Of a DNA stretch of 64,000 nucleotides, positions 22,293 through 33,669 are shown one piece after another; positions within the stretch are counted from its first letter, which is position 1; each line of letters starts with the position of its first letter. The position numbers and the translations under genes are program-made. This DNA comes from Pilimelia terevasa. Lineage in GTDB: Bacteria; Actinomycetota; Actinomycetes; Mycobacteriales; Micromonosporaceae. The notes under the pieces are model-generated. The model had not been told where the DNA came from. It saw nothing but the letters and a program-made list of their open reading frames with translations, and ran no database searches. The stretch covers positions 372,001-436,000 of the forward strand of contig NZ_BMQC01000001.1 in assembly GCF_014647915.1 (NCBI RefSeq). The letters run 5' to 3'.

Positions 22293-24038
22293 TCAGGCGG
22301 GGCTGGCGGCCCGCAGCGGCTTGCGCGGCCGGACGATCCGCACCGCCGCCGGGGGCCGGTAGGTCAGCCGGGCTGGAGTGACCTGCGGCCGGACCTTGTG
22401 GACGAAGTCGTACCGCGCGCCCGCGAAGTCGCTCCGGTCGTCGAACATGTCCATCGTCATCTCGGCCAGCTCCCGCGCCTCGTAGGCGTCCAGCGGCACC
22501 CGCTCGCCGGCCAGCCGCGCGGTCTTGGCCGCGCGCACGGCCTCGGCGCGCCCCGGCTCGGCGGCCCGCGCCGCCAACTGCGCGAGCCAGTCCAGGTAGG
22601 CGGCCCAGTCCCGGGGGCCGACCTCGTCGACCAGGCCCATCCGCAGCGCCGCGGTGGCGCTGACCGGCAGCCGGTCGTCCAGAAGCTGCCGGGCCAGGGT
22701 GGCGCCGACCCGCCGCGGCAGCGTGTAGGTGTGCAGCTCCGAGCCGAACAGCCCGATGTCGTAGTACGGGTTGAGCACGATCTCGGCGCGGGCGGCCACG
22801 ACGTCGGCGCCGAGGCCGAACATCACCCCGCCGGCACCGGCGGGGCCGCCGTACCCGGCGATGACCACCTGTCGGGTGTTCGCGGTGATCGCCCGGCACA
22901 CGGCGTTGAGGGCCTTGATGTTGGTCCACGCGGTGGCGGCCGGGTCGGTGGCGGCCTCGACGACGTTGAGGTGGATGCCGTTGCTGGTCACCTCCGGGCC
23001 GCTGACCAGGACCAGGACCCGGGTCTCCTGCTGCGCCGCGTGCCGGAGCCCGGCCAGCATCCGGCGGCAGTGCCCGCTGGACATCGCGCCGTTGTAGAAG
23101 TCGAAGTGCAGCCACCCCACCGCGCCGTCGCGCCGGTACCGGATCTCGGCCGGCCCGTCGCCGTGCTCGGCCAGGCCCCGGGGGGTCCGCGGCACGCCCC
23201 GCAGCCGGCGGCTGAGCAGCGTGGTCGCGGGCAGCTTGATCCGCGGCCCGACGGCACCCGCGGGCGGCTTGAGGTGGCCCAGCCACACGCTGCCGTCCCC
23301 GGTGGCGACCCGTACGGCGTGGTCGCGCTGCGCCAGCACGGTCCCGGGCGCGTAGCCGTCGGCGGGGGCGCCGGGGTGTGCGTCGAAGACCAGCAGCGGC
23401 CGCCCCGACAGCGTCGCCCGGACGCCGGGGGAGCCGTCGGCGGCGCGGATCCGCCGGACGACGTGGGCGGTGGCCTCGCCCCAGGCGAAGGCGCGGTCGG
23501 CCTGGGTCATCGCGGGCCGCAGGCGGGCGCCGGGCAGCGGCGTACCGGCCCGGCCCGGCGGCACCGGCCGGAAGGCGGGGTCCGCGGCCTTCTCCACGAC
23601 CTCGAAGACGCAGGCGACCGCGGCGTCGGCGACCTGGCCGTGGTAGAGGGCCGACTTGCGGGGCGGGTCGGCCGGCAGGTCGAACGTCCGCGCCGCCCAG
23701 ACCGGTCCGGCGTCCAGCTCGTCGATCGCCTGGAGCGCCGTCACGCCCCACCGCGTGCGGGCCTCGGCGATCGCCCAGTCCAGCGACGACGGTCCGCGGT
23801 CGCCCACCGGGCCGGGATGGATGATCACGGTCCGCCAGCGCTGCCAGACCTGGGTGGGGACCCGGTCCTTCAGGTACGGGCACAGGATCAGGTCGGGGTT
23901 CATCGCGCCCGCGGCCTCGATGATCGCCTGATCGCCGGTGGCGAGCTGGACGCCCACTTCGTGGCCGGCCTCCCGCAGCGCGCACCAGACCCGTTGGCTG
24001 AGTCCGTTGAACGCGGAAACCAGCAGCAGCAGTCGCAT
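22293..24038 (-). CDS. HypX/HoxX-like hydrogenase maturation protein (formyltransferase + enoyl-CoA hydratase)
   Basis: 581 residues from ATG 24036-24038 behind AAAGGGG, the usual length of HypX/HoxX. The N-terminal half is a formyl-tetrahydrofolate transferase fold: 'RLLLLVSAFNGLSQRV', 'DLILCPYLKDRVPTQV' near residue 72, 'VIIHPGPVGDRGPSSLDWAI' with the family HPG motif near residue 92, and 'GVTALQAIDELDAGPV'. The C-terminal half is crotonase-like: 'VGWLHFDFYNGAMSSGHCRR' near residue 307, 'NAVCRAITANTRQVVIAGYG' and 'GGVMFGLGADVVAARAEIVL' near residue 405. Known HypX makes the CO ligand of [NiFe]-hydrogenase from formyl groups under air. No hyp or hydrogenase structural gene lies in this window. 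Confidence 0.85.
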   Translation of the reverse strand: MRLLLLVSAFNGLSQRVWCALREAGHEVGVQLATGDQAIIEAAGAMNPDLILCPYLKDRVPTQVWQRWRTVIIHPGPVGDRGPSSLDWAIAEARTRWGVTALQAIDELDAGPVWAARTFDLPADPPRKSALYHGQVADAAVACVFEVVEKAADPAFRPVPPGRAGTPLPGARLRPAMTQADRAFAWGEATAHVVRRIRAADGSPGVRATLSGRPLLVFDAHPGAPADGYAPGTVLAQRDHAVRVATGDGSVWLGHLKPPAGAVGPRIKLPATTLLSRRLRGVPRTPRGLAEHGDGPAEIRYRRDGAVGWLHFDFYNGAMSSGHCRRMLAGLRHAAQQETRVLVLVSGPEVTSNGIHLNVVEAATDPAATAWTNIKALNAVCRAITANTRQVVIAGYGGPAGAGGVMFGLGADVVAARAEIVLNPYYDIGLFGSELHTYTLPRRVGATLARQLLDDRLPVSATAALRMGLVDEVGPRDWAAYLDWLAQLAARAAEPGRAEAVRAAKTARLAGERVPLDAYEARELAEMTMDMFDDRSDFAGARYDFVHKVRPQVTPARLTYRPPAAVRIVRPRKPLRAASPA

Positions 24039-24196
24039 GTTGCATCCCCTTTGAGCACCACGGCCGGCCGCGAATGGTCGGCCTCTCGCCGCCTCGCGTC
24101 CCGTGATCACGGCAGCCCACGATGCCGTCTCCGCCGCGCGGGGATGGCCGCCGCTGGAGTGCGGCCGACCGGCGGAACGTGGAGTAAATCCTTAAT

Positions 24197-24238
24197 GGAC
24201 GAATAATGAGGCCCGAGCATTCTCGCGCTGATTCGTCC
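24197..24238. repeat. Inverted repeat upstream of the hypX-like gene
   Basis: GGACGAAT and ATTCGTCC, 8 bp each with a 26-nt spacer, about 160-200 bases upstream of the hypX-like start. Could be an activator site; no family assigned. Confidence 0.35.
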
Positions 24239-24406
24239 GGTGTCGACGGACAGAATGTGCGACGCGAAATGCCGGCGCGCCCGTGTGGGGCGGCCGGTCG
24301 CGGAGCGGTGCCGTCCGGCGACCGCGGGAGCGGTGGCCGTCGGTCGATGTCCGCCCGTCGTGGGGGGAAACCCGCCGTCGCGGCGAATGGTTACGGGTCG
24401 ATGCGC

Positions 24407-24449
24407 CGGGACCTGGGTGGTCGATGTCCCGGGACCTGGGTGGTCGATG
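24407..24449. repeat. Direct repeat, 20 bp with period 23
   Basis: CGGGACCTGGGTGGTCGATG occurs twice, at 24407-24426 and 24430-24449, exactly identical and separated by TCC. Non-coding; a recent tandem duplication. Confidence 0.85.
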
Positions 24450-24783
24450 ACCCGTGCCGCACCGACGCGCGGAGCGACGCATCTGACCTGCGATCGAACG
24501 CCAGTTCGCGGACGGGGGCAAGGAGGCTGTCGGGGAACCGACAGTGTGGCGCGGATTACAGCGCGAGGGAGGACCGGCCTGGCCGACCTGGCACGGCACC
24601 GCCGCCGCGCCGGGTCGGCAGCGCCGCGCCGTCCCGGCCGGCGGCTAGGGTCCGGGGAGCGGTCACGGGGCGGCTAGGGTCGGAGGGCCGCCCACCCCGC
24701 GCGTCGCCGCACCGCGGGACCCGGCTGTCCCCGGTCGGCGGGCGCCGCCCGGTCCGTCGTCCGTCCACCGCCCGGAGGTACCG

Positions 24784-27700
24784 ATGAAGCTCGCCGGTCT
24801 GCTGCCGGCCGTCCTCGGCGACGCCGCGCTGGCGCGCGCCCGCGACGTGGCCGCCGCGCGCCCCGAGGCCGTGGACCTGACCGGCCCGGCGGCGCTGCGG
24901 CCGTACCTCGTGGCGTTGCTGGCGGCGGCCGAGGGGGGCGCCGGCCGCCCGGTGCTCGCGGTCACCGCCACCTCCCGCGAGGCCGACGACCTGGCCGACG
25001 CCGCCGCCTGCCTGCTGCCGGCCGCGGGCGTGGCCGTGTACCCCGCGTGGGAGACCCTGCCGCACGAGCGGCTGTCGCCGCGCTCGGACACCGTCGGCCG
25101 CCGGCTGGAGGTGCTGCGCCGGCTGGCGCACCCCGCGGCGGCCGCGGCCGGGCCGGTGCGGGTCGTCGTCGCGCCCGTCCGCTCGCTGCTGCAACCCCAG
25201 CTCAAGGGCCTGGGCGACCTGGAGCCGGTGACGCTGACCAGCGGCGCGGAGGCCGACCTGGAGGCGGTGTCGCGCCGGCTGGGCGACCTGGCGTACGCCC
25301 GCGTCGACCTGGTCACCAAGCGCGGCGAGTTCGCGGTGCGCGGCGGGATCCTGGACGTCTTCCCGCCGACGGCCGAGCACCCGCTGCGGGTGGAGTTCTG
25401 GGGCGACGACGTCGAGGAGATCCGCACCTTCGCCGTCGCCGACCAGCGCACCATCGACACCGTCGACCGGCTCGACGCGCCGCCCTGCCGCGAGCTGCTG
25501 CTCACCCCGGACGTACGCGCGAAGGCCGCGGCCCTCGCCCACGAGCAGCCCCAGCTCGCCGAGCTGCTCGACAAGGTCGCCGAGGGCATCCCGGTCGAGG
25601 GCATGGAGTCGCTGGCTCCGGCGCTGCTCGGCGCCGACCAGCTCGAACTGCTCGTCGACTGCGTACCCCCCGACACCCACGTCCTGCTCTGCGACCCCGA
25701 GCGCATCCGCGCCCGCGCCCACGACCTCACCCGCACCTCGGACGAGTTCCTGGAGGCGAGCTGGGCCGCCGCGGCCGGCGCCGAGGGCCGGGCGCCCGTC
25801 GACCTGGGCGCGGCGGCGTTCCGCACGCTCGCCGAGGTCCGCGGGCACGCCGACAAGCTCGGCCTGGGCTGGTGGACGCTCGCGCCGTTCGGCCTGGCCG
25901 GCGCCGCCGCGGCGGCGCCGGCCGACGAGCCGTGGCGGGACCCGCTGCCCGAGGCCGGAGTGACGCCCGACGCGGCGGTCGGCCTGGCGCCCGCGGCCAC
26001 GGCCACGCCGCGTTACCACGGGGAGACCGGGAAGCTCGTCGCCGACCTGACCCGGTGGACGGCCGCGCGCGCGGCGGTCGTGCTGGTGTTCACCGCGCAC
26101 GGTCCCGCCCAGCGCGCCGTCGAGGTGCTGCGCGACGCCGGCCTCGGCGTCGCGCTCGTCGACGACCTGCGCGCGGCGCCGCCGCCGGGCGAGATCACCG
26201 TGACGTGCGGTGGGCTGCACGAGGGCCTGGAGCTGGGCGACCGGCTGGTCGTCGTCACGGGCGAGGACATCACCGGCGGCCGCGGCGCCACCACCCGCGA
26301 CATGCGCCGGATGCCCAGCCGGCGGCGCAACACCATCGACCCGCTGGAGCTGCGCGCGGGCGACCACGTGGTGCACGAGCAGCACGGCATCGGCCGGTAC
26401 GTCGAGCTGGTCCAGCGCAAGATCAACGGCGCCGACCGGGAGTACCTGGTCATCGAGTACGCGGCGGCGAAGAAGAACCAGCCCGGCGACCGGCTGTACG
26501 TGCCCACCGACCAGCTCGACCAGCTCTCCCGGTACGTCGGCGGCGAGCAGCCGACCCTGCACAAGATGGGCGGCGCCGACTGGCAGAAGGCCAAGGCCCG
26601 CGCCCGCAAGGCGGTCAAGGAGATCGCCGCCCAGCTCATCCAGCTCTACGCCGCCCGCCAGGCGTCCCAGGGGCACGCGTTCGGCGCGGACACGCCCTGG
26701 CAGCGCGAGCTGGAGGACGCCTTCCCGTACACCGAGACGCCCGACCAGCTCGCCGCGATCGACGAGGTCAAGGGCGACATGGAGAAGCAGACGCCGATGG
26801 ACAGGCTGATCTGCGGCGACGTCGGGTACGGCAAGACCGAGATCGCGGTCCGGGCGGCGTTCAAGGCCGTGCAGGACGGCAAGCAGGTCGCGGTCCTCGT
26901 GCCGACCACGCTGCTGGCCCAGCAGCACTTCAACACGTTCACCGAGCGGATGGGCCAGTTCCCCGTCGCCATCCGCCAGCTCTCCCGGTTCCAGACGCCG
27001 AAGGAGGCCGAGCGGACCATGGAGATGGTCGGCGACGGCACCGCCGACATCGTCATCGGCACCCACCGGCTGCTGTCGAGGGCGACGCAGTTCAAGCAGC
27101 TCGGCATGGTGATCGTCGACGAGGAGCAGCGGTTCGGCGTCGAGCACAAGGAGCACCTCAAGACGCTGCGGGCGTCGGTGGACGTGCTGACCATGTCGGC
27201 CACCCCGATCCCGCGGACGCTGGAGATGGCCATCACCGGCATCCGGGAGATGTCCACGATCGCCACGCCGCCGGAGGAGCGGCACCCGGTCCTGACCTAC
27301 GTGGGGGCGCACGACGACAAGCAGGTCGCCGCCGCCATCCACCGGGAGCTGCTGCGCGACGGCCAGGTCTTCTACCTGCACAACCGGGTCGAGTCGATCG
27401 ACCGGGCGGCCCGCCGGATCCGGGAGATCGTCCCGGAGGCCCGGGTGGCGGTGGCGCACGGCCAGATGGGCGAGGACGCGCTGGAGCAGGTGATGGTCGG
27501 CTTCTGGGAGAAGGAGTTCGACGTGCTGGTCTGCACCACCATCGTCGAGTCCGGCATCGACATCGCCAACGCCAACACCCTGATCGTCGAGCGGGCCGAC
27601 CTGCTGGGCCTGGCGCAGCTCCACCAGATCCGCGGGCGGGTCGGGCGCGGCCGGGAGCGGGCCTACGCCTACTTCCTGTACCCGCCGGGAAAGCCGCTGA

Positions 27701-28383
27701 CCGAGCAGGCGCACGAGCGGCTGGCGACCATCGCCCAGCACACCGAGCTGGGCGCCGGCATGTACGTGGCCATGAAGGACCTGGAGATCCGCGGCGCGGG
27801 CAACCTGCTGGGCGGCGAGCAGTCCGGGCACGTCGAGGGCGTCGGGTTCGACCTGTACGTGCGGATGGTCGGCGAGGCGGTGTCGCAGTTCAAGGGGGAG
27901 CGGGCCGAGGAGGAGCCCGAGGTCAAGGTCGACCTCCCGGTGGACGCGCACCTGCCGCACGACTACATCGCGGTCGAGCGGCTGCGCCTGGAGATGTACC
28001 GCAAGCTGGCCAACGCCCGCGACGCCGCCACCCTCGACGAGATCGTGGCCGAGATGACCGACCGGTACGGCGAGCCGCCGGCCCAGGTGGCCAACCTGCT
28101 GGCGGTGGCCCGGTTCCGCCTGCGCGTCCGCTCCTACGGGCTGACCGACGTGTCGCTGCAGGGCCGGCACGTCCGGCTGTCGCCGCTGGAGCTGCCGGAC
28201 TCCCGGCAGATGCGGCTCAAGCGGTACCACCCCGACTCGGTGTACAAGGCCGCCGCCGGGCAGGTCAGCGTCCCGCACCCGCAGACCCGGCGGGTCGGCG
28301 GCACGCCGCTGCGGGACCTGGCGCTGCTGGACTGGGTCGCCCAGTTGCTGCGCGACGTCCTCGGGGAGCCGCCGACGCCGTGA
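24784..28383 (+). CDS. mfd: Transcription-repair coupling factor
   Basis: 1199 residues, normal for Mfd; ATG 24784 after CGGAGGTACCG. Domains in order: UvrB-homology module from residue 1 (with 'VYPAWETLPHERLSPRSDTV' near residue 80 and 'KRGEFAVRGGILDVFPP' near 178), RNA-polymerase-interacting domain near 525 ('GDHVVHEQHGIGRY'), RecG-like ATPase with Walker A 'ICGDVGYGKTEIAVRAAF' near 677 and DEEQ box 'MVIVDEEQRFGVEHKEHL', helicase motif VI 'QIRGRVGRGRERAYAYF' near 950, and a C-terminal TRCF domain. It releases RNA polymerase stalled at lesions and recruits UvrA. It starts the conserved actinobacterial block mfd-lipoprotein-mazG-eno. Confidence 0.97.
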   Translation: MKLAGLLPAVLGDAALARARDVAAARPEAVDLTGPAALRPYLVALLAAAEGGAGRPVLAVTATSREADDLADAAACLLPAAGVAVYPAWETLPHERLSPRSDTVGRRLEVLRRLAHPAAAAAGPVRVVVAPVRSLLQPQLKGLGDLEPVTLTSGAEADLEAVSRRLGDLAYARVDLVTKRGEFAVRGGILDVFPPTAEHPLRVEFWGDDVEEIRTFAVADQRTIDTVDRLDAPPCRELLLTPDVRAKAAALAHEQPQLAELLDKVAEGIPVEGMESLAPALLGADQLELLVDCVPPDTHVLLCDPERIRARAHDLTRTSDEFLEASWAAAAGAEGRAPVDLGAAAFRTLAEVRGHADKLGLGWWTLAPFGLAGAAAAAPADEPWRDPLPEAGVTPDAAVGLAPAATATPRYHGETGKLVADLTRWTAARAAVVLVFTAHGPAQRAVEVLRDAGLGVALVDDLRAAPPPGEITVTCGGLHEGLELGDRLVVVTGEDITGGRGATTRDMRRMPSRRRNTIDPLELRAGDHVVHEQHGIGRYVELVQRKINGADREYLVIEYAAAKKNQPGDRLYVPTDQLDQLSRYVGGEQPTLHKMGGADWQKAKARARKAVKEIAAQLIQLYAARQASQGHAFGADTPWQRELEDAFPYTETPDQLAAIDEVKGDMEKQTPMDRLICGDVGYGKTEIAVRAAFKAVQDGKQVAVLVPTTLLAQQHFNTFTERMGQFPVAIRQLSRFQTPKEAERTMEMVGDGTADIVIGTHRLLSRATQFKQLGMVIVDEEQRFGVEHKEHLKTLRASVDVLTMSATPIPRTLEMAITGIREMSTIATPPEERHPVLTYVGAHDDKQVAAAIHRELLRDGQVFYLHNRVESIDRAARRIREIVPEARVAVAHGQMGEDALEQVMVGFWEKEFDVLVCTTIVESGIDIANANTLIVERADLLGLAQLHQIRGRVGRGRERAYAYFLYPPGKPLTEQAHERLATIAQHTELGAGMYVAMKDLEIRGAGNLLGGEQSGHVEGVGFDLYVRMVGEAVSQFKGERAEEEPEVKVDLPVDAHLPHDYIAVERLRLEMYRKLANARDAATLDEIVAEMTDRYGEPPAQVANLLAVARFRLRVRSYGLTDVSLQGRHVRLSPLELPDSRQMRLKRYHPDSVYKAAAGQVSVPHPQTRRVGGTPLRDLALLDWVAQLLRDVLGEPPTP

Positions 28384-28507
28384 TCGCGCCGTTCGGGTCG
28401 TTGCGGGGGGAGTGTCCCGGTAGCGGCGCCGGGCGGACCGGCCGCCCGGGCACCTGGTCCGGGGCGGGCCGGCCGGCGCGGGCGCGCCTGTGGGTAGGGT
28501 GGGGGAC

Positions 28508-29239
28508 ATGCAGCGTGCTCGGATGGTCGCAGTGTTCGCCGTGGTCGGTATCGGACTGACCGGGCTGGCCGGCTGCCGCGCGGACCCCGACGTCGCCGCG
28601 TACGTCGGCGGGCACCGGATCACCGGCGCCGAGGTGGCCCGCATCGCCGACGAGTACGTCAACAGCCTGCCGCCGCAGAACCGCGCCCAGATCAACCGCG
28701 GCGACCTGCGCGCCCAGGTGCTCCGCCTGATGATCGTCGGCGAGGCGGTCGACGCGTACGCGAAGAAGCGGCAGATCCCGGTGAAGGAGACGCCGCTGGC
28801 GGAGTTCGCCACCGCGCAGAACCTGCCGCCGCAGATCAGGCTCACGCCGCTGTTCGCCCGGTTCGTGGCCGGCCAGGACGCGCTGCGCCAGGCGGTCAAG
28901 CCGGTCGACCCGACCGAGGAGCAGCGCCGCGAGGCGTACCGGCACACGACCGTCCAGGGCCGCCCGGTCAGCGAGCCGTACGCGCGCCTGCGGGAGAGCT
29001 TCGACGCCAAGGGCATCGGCGAGCCGCTGGCGATCCGTGCCGCGGTCACGGAGGCCGTCGCCGAGGCCGACGTCACCGTCAACCCGCAGTACGGCAGCGA
29101 GTTCCGGCTGCCCTTCGACATCCAGAGTGCCCAGTCGTACTTCACGGTCCCGCTCGGCGCGGGCGTCGCCGTGGCCGACGCGCCGGCCGACCCGCCGGCC
29201 CGCGAGGAGCCGGCGGCGGGCGGCGGGCACGACCACTAG
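28508..29239 (+). CDS. SurA-N-like lipoprotein downstream of mfd
   Basis: 243 residues from ATG 28508 behind GGTGGGGGAC; an upstream in-frame GTG at 28490 is less likely. The signal peptide ends in the lipobox 'LAGC' near residue 22. The mature part has the SurA N-terminal helix pattern ('VAAYVGGHRITGAEVARIAD', then 'LRAQVLRLMIVGEAVDAYAK') but no PPIase parvulin domain. A conserved actinobacterial lipoprotein sits in this spot between mfd and mazG; a chaperone-like role outside the membrane is inferred from the fold. The C-terminus ends Gly/His-rich ('GGGHDH'). Its TAG overlaps the mazG GTG by one base. Confidence 0.8.
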   Translation: MQRARMVAVFAVVGIGLTGLAGCRADPDVAAYVGGHRITGAEVARIADEYVNSLPPQNRAQINRGDLRAQVLRLMIVGEAVDAYAKKRQIPVKETPLAEFATAQNLPPQIRLTPLFARFVAGQDALRQAVKPVDPTEEQRREAYRHTTVQGRPVSEPYARLRESFDAKGIGEPLAIRAAVTEAVAEADVTVNPQYGSEFRLPFDIQSAQSYFTVPLGAGVAVADAPADPPAREEPAAGGGHDH

Positions 29240-30222
29240 TGGCGCCGCGCGTCGTCCTGCTCGTCACGTCCCCCCGGCTGCCCGCCGGCCTGCTCAGCGC
29301 CCAGGCGTGGGACCTGCTGCGTGCGCACCCCGTCCTGGCCGGCGCCCCGTCGCCGCAGGTCGCCGCGGTACGCGCGCAGGGCGTGGCGGTCGGGTCACCC
29401 GAGGGCGAGCCCGTGGCCGCGCTGCTGGCGGCGGCCGACCGGGCCGGTACCGCCGTGTGGCTGGCCGCCCCCGACGGCGACGAGGCGGTGGCCCGCCGGC
29501 TCGGCCTGCTGCTCGCCCGCGAGCCCGGCCGGGCGACGCTGGAGGTGCTGCCGGGGTCGTGGGACCCGCCCGGCGCGCGGCTGCTCGACGTGGTCGCGGT
29601 CGTCGACCGGCTGCTGTCGCCCGGCGGCGACCCGTGGAAGCGCGGCCAGACCCACCGCAGCCTCGCGCCGTACCTGGTCGAGGAGTGCTACGAGACGTAC
29701 GACGCGATCGAGGCCGACGACCTGCCGGCGCTGCGCGAGGAGCTGGGCGACCTGCTGCTCCAGGTGGTCCTGCACGCCCGGCTGGCGGAGGCCGCGGCGC
29801 AGCCGTGGACGGTGGACGACGTGGCCGGCGACCTGGCCGCCAAGCTGGTCCGGCGCAGTCCGCACGTCTTCGGCGACGCGCGGGTGAGCGACCCGGCCGA
29901 GATCACCGGTCAGTGGGAGCGGATCAAGCGCGCCGAGAAGGGGCGGACGTCGGCGTTCGACGGCGTGGCGGTCAGCCAGCCGGCCCTGGCGCTCGCCGCG
30001 CAGGTCCACGACCGGGCCGCCCGCGCGGGGCTGCCCGCCGGCCCCGCCGGCCCCATTCCGGCGCACCCCGACGAGGACGCGCTCGGCGCGGCCCTGCTGG
30101 CGCTGGTGGCCGCCGCCCGCGCGGCCGGCCAGGATCCCGAGGCGGCCCTGCGGCGCGCGGTGCTGGCCAGGCTGGCGACCCTGCGCGCCGCCGAGACCGC
30201 CGCGGCGGCCGGCCCGCGCTGA
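29239..30222 (+). CDS. mazG: Nucleoside triphosphate pyrophosphohydrolase MazG
   Basis: 327 residues from a GTG that shares one base with the upstream stop, so the two are coupled. The first ~125 residues are a less conserved actinobacterial N-terminal domain. The MazG core follows: 'DPWKRGQTHRSLAPYLVEEC' near residue 130 leading to EECYE, 'LREELGDLLLQVVLHARLAE' near residue 164 (EExxD metal site), and 'WERIKRAEKGRTS' near residue 225. It hydrolyses NTPs, including damaged ones, to NMP and PPi. Confidence 0.93.
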   Translation: MAPRVVLLVTSPRLPAGLLSAQAWDLLRAHPVLAGAPSPQVAAVRAQGVAVGSPEGEPVAALLAAADRAGTAVWLAAPDGDEAVARRLGLLLAREPGRATLEVLPGSWDPPGARLLDVVAVVDRLLSPGGDPWKRGQTHRSLAPYLVEECYETYDAIEADDLPALREELGDLLLQVVLHARLAEAAAQPWTVDDVAGDLAAKLVRRSPHVFGDARVSDPAEITGQWERIKRAEKGRTSAFDGVAVSQPALALAAQVHDRAARAGLPAGPAGPIPAHPDEDALGAALLALVAAARAAGQDPEAALRRAVLARLATLRAAETAAAAGPR

Positions 30223-30235
30223 CCGCCGTACCCCG

Positions 30236-32346
<2,111 letters not shown>

Positions 32347-32375
32347 CGCCCGCCGCGGCCGCCGGGGCGACCGCC

Positions 32376-32430
32376 GGCCGATCCGCCCGGCACCCGAACG
32401 CGTGACCCGCGAACGGGCGCCGGGCGGCGG
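32376..32430. terminator. Hairpin in the eno-ftsB gap
   Basis: CCGCCCGGC and GCCGGGCGG form a perfect 9-bp stem around a ~35-nt loop, about 30 bases after the eno stop. A long-loop terminator or attenuator ahead of ftsB. Confidence 0.35.
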
Positions 32431-32513
32431 CGCGCGCGGGGGTCCGGCGGTGGCGCGACGCCGGGCGGGGCGGGTCACCCGATCGGTGCGGCGGACCCAC
32501 TACAGTCGGTGCC

Positions 32514-33098
32514 ATGCAGCGTCGTCAGCCGTCCGGTCCGGCCGCGGCCCGCAGGTCGAGCCCGGGACGCGGCGGCGCGGCCCGGGCGGGGCGCCACGGC
32601 GCCCGCGGTGCCGCCCGCGAGCGGGACGCCCGCCCGGAGGCCCGGCGGGCCAGCACCGCCCGCCCGGCCGGTCCCCGCCGCGCGACAGCCGCCCGACCGG
32701 GCACCACCCGCACCACCGCCGGCCGCCCGCGGCGGCTCACCGGTCGGGCCGGGGTGCTGCTGGTGCTGCTGCTGGCGCTCGCGCTGGGGTACACCTATCC
32801 GGTCCGCCAGCTACTCAACCAGAAGGCCGAGATCGCGCGGCTGGAGGCGGCGAACGCCGCCAAGCGGGAGAACATCAGCGCACTGCGCGAGCGGGACCTG
32901 CTGTGGAGCGACGACGCGTACGTCGTCAACCAGGCCCGCCGCCGCTTCTACATGGTGCTGCCGGGGGAGAGGGCGTACGTCGTCTTCGACCGCGGCGAGG
33001 TGCCCACGCCCGGCCCGGGGCGCCGCCCGGCCCCCCCGAGCTGGTCGGACAAGCTGTGGTCGAGTGTGACCGCGGCCGACGCCGCCCCCCACCCCTGA
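32514..33098 (+). CDS. ftsB: FtsB/DivIC-family cell division protein
   Basis: 194 residues from ATG 32514. A long Arg/Ala/Pro-rich cytoplasmic N-terminus (residues 1-78) precedes one membrane helix (79-95, 'GVLLVLLLALALGYTY'), then a short coiled coil 'LNQKAEIARLEAANAAKREN' near residue 101 and the conserved 'ERDLLWSDDAYVVNQARRRF' and 'LPGERAYVVFD' near residue 150. This is septum formation initiator architecture; it works with FtsL and FtsQ at the division site. The following DUF501 gene starts 19 bases later. Confidence 0.88.
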   Translation: MQRRQPSGPAAARRSSPGRGGAARAGRHGARGAARERDARPEARRASTARPAGPRRATAARPGTTRTTAGRPRRLTGRAGVLLVLLLALALGYTYPVRQLLNQKAEIARLEAANAAKRENISALRERDLLWSDDAYVVNQARRRFYMVLPGERAYVVFDRGEVPTPGPGRRPAPPSWSDKLWSSVTAADAAPHP

Positions 33099-33117
33099 GC
33101 ACCGGAGTGTCGACACA

Positions 33118-33660
33118 GTGGAATCCGCACCCCCCGCGCTGCCGCACCGCGAGCCGGCCACCGAGGCCGACCTCGCGTCGGTGACGGCGCAGCTCGGCCG
33201 CACGCCCCGCGGCACCCGCGCCGTCGCGCACCGCTGCCCCTGCGGCCGGCCCGACGTCGTGGAGACCACGCCGCGGCTCGCCGACGGCACGCCGTTCCCG
33301 ACCGTCTTCTACCTGACCTGCCCGCACGCGACCGCGGCGTGCAGCCGGCTGGAGTCCGCCGGGCTGATGAAGGAGATGGCCGCGCGGCTCGCCCAGGACC
33401 CGGAGCTGGCCGACCGGTACCGGGAGGCCCACGCCCACTACCTGGCGGTCCGCGGGGCCATCGGCGACGTGCCGGAGATCGCCGGCATCTCGGCGGGCGG
33501 GATGCCGGGCCGGGTCAAGTGCCTGCACGTACACCTGGGCCACGCGCTGGCCGCCGGCCCGGGGGTCAACCCGTTCGGCGACGAGGTGCGCGACCTGGTC
33601 GGCGACTACTGGTCCCGCCCCTGCCTCGCCGACGCCGGTCCGGCCGGGGCCGCCGACTAG
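33118..33660 (+). CDS. DUF501 family protein
   Basis: 180 residues from a GTG at 33118. The family signature is complete: 'VAHRCPCGRPDVVETTPRL' near residue 36, 'GTPFPTVFYLTCPHATAA' near 59, 'LESAGLMKEMAARLAQD' and 'ISAGGMPGRVKCLHVHLGHA' near 124 with clustered Cys/His that could bind a metal. Always found beside ftsB and ppx in actinobacteria; its function is unknown. It ends 9 bases before the ppx start. Confidence 0.88.
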   Translation: MESAPPALPHREPATEADLASVTAQLGRTPRGTRAVAHRCPCGRPDVVETTPRLADGTPFPTVFYLTCPHATAACSRLESAGLMKEMAARLAQDPELADRYREAHAHYLAVRGAIGDVPEIAGISAGGMPGRVKCLHVHLGHALAAGPGVNPFGDEVRDLVGDYWSRPCLADAGPAGAAD

Positions 33661-33669
33661 GGTGGGCGG

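Larger units (their letters stand above)
24039..24783. other. 745-base divergent gap between hypX-like gene and mfd
   Basis: No convincing gene. It holds an inverted repeat GGACGAAT (24197-24204) / ATTCGTCC (24231-24238) in an AT-rich patch with AATAATGAGG, and a 20-bp tandem repeat at 24407-24449. Long frames here lack ribosome sites and recognisable sequence. The mfd ribosome site GGAGG is at its right end. Confidence 0.5.

Noticed and set aside
24206-24787. Plus-strand frames in the hypX-mfd gap as possible genes
   Set aside because: No ribosome site, Arg-rich noise-like translation, and a 20-bp tandem repeat inside. Treated as non-coding.
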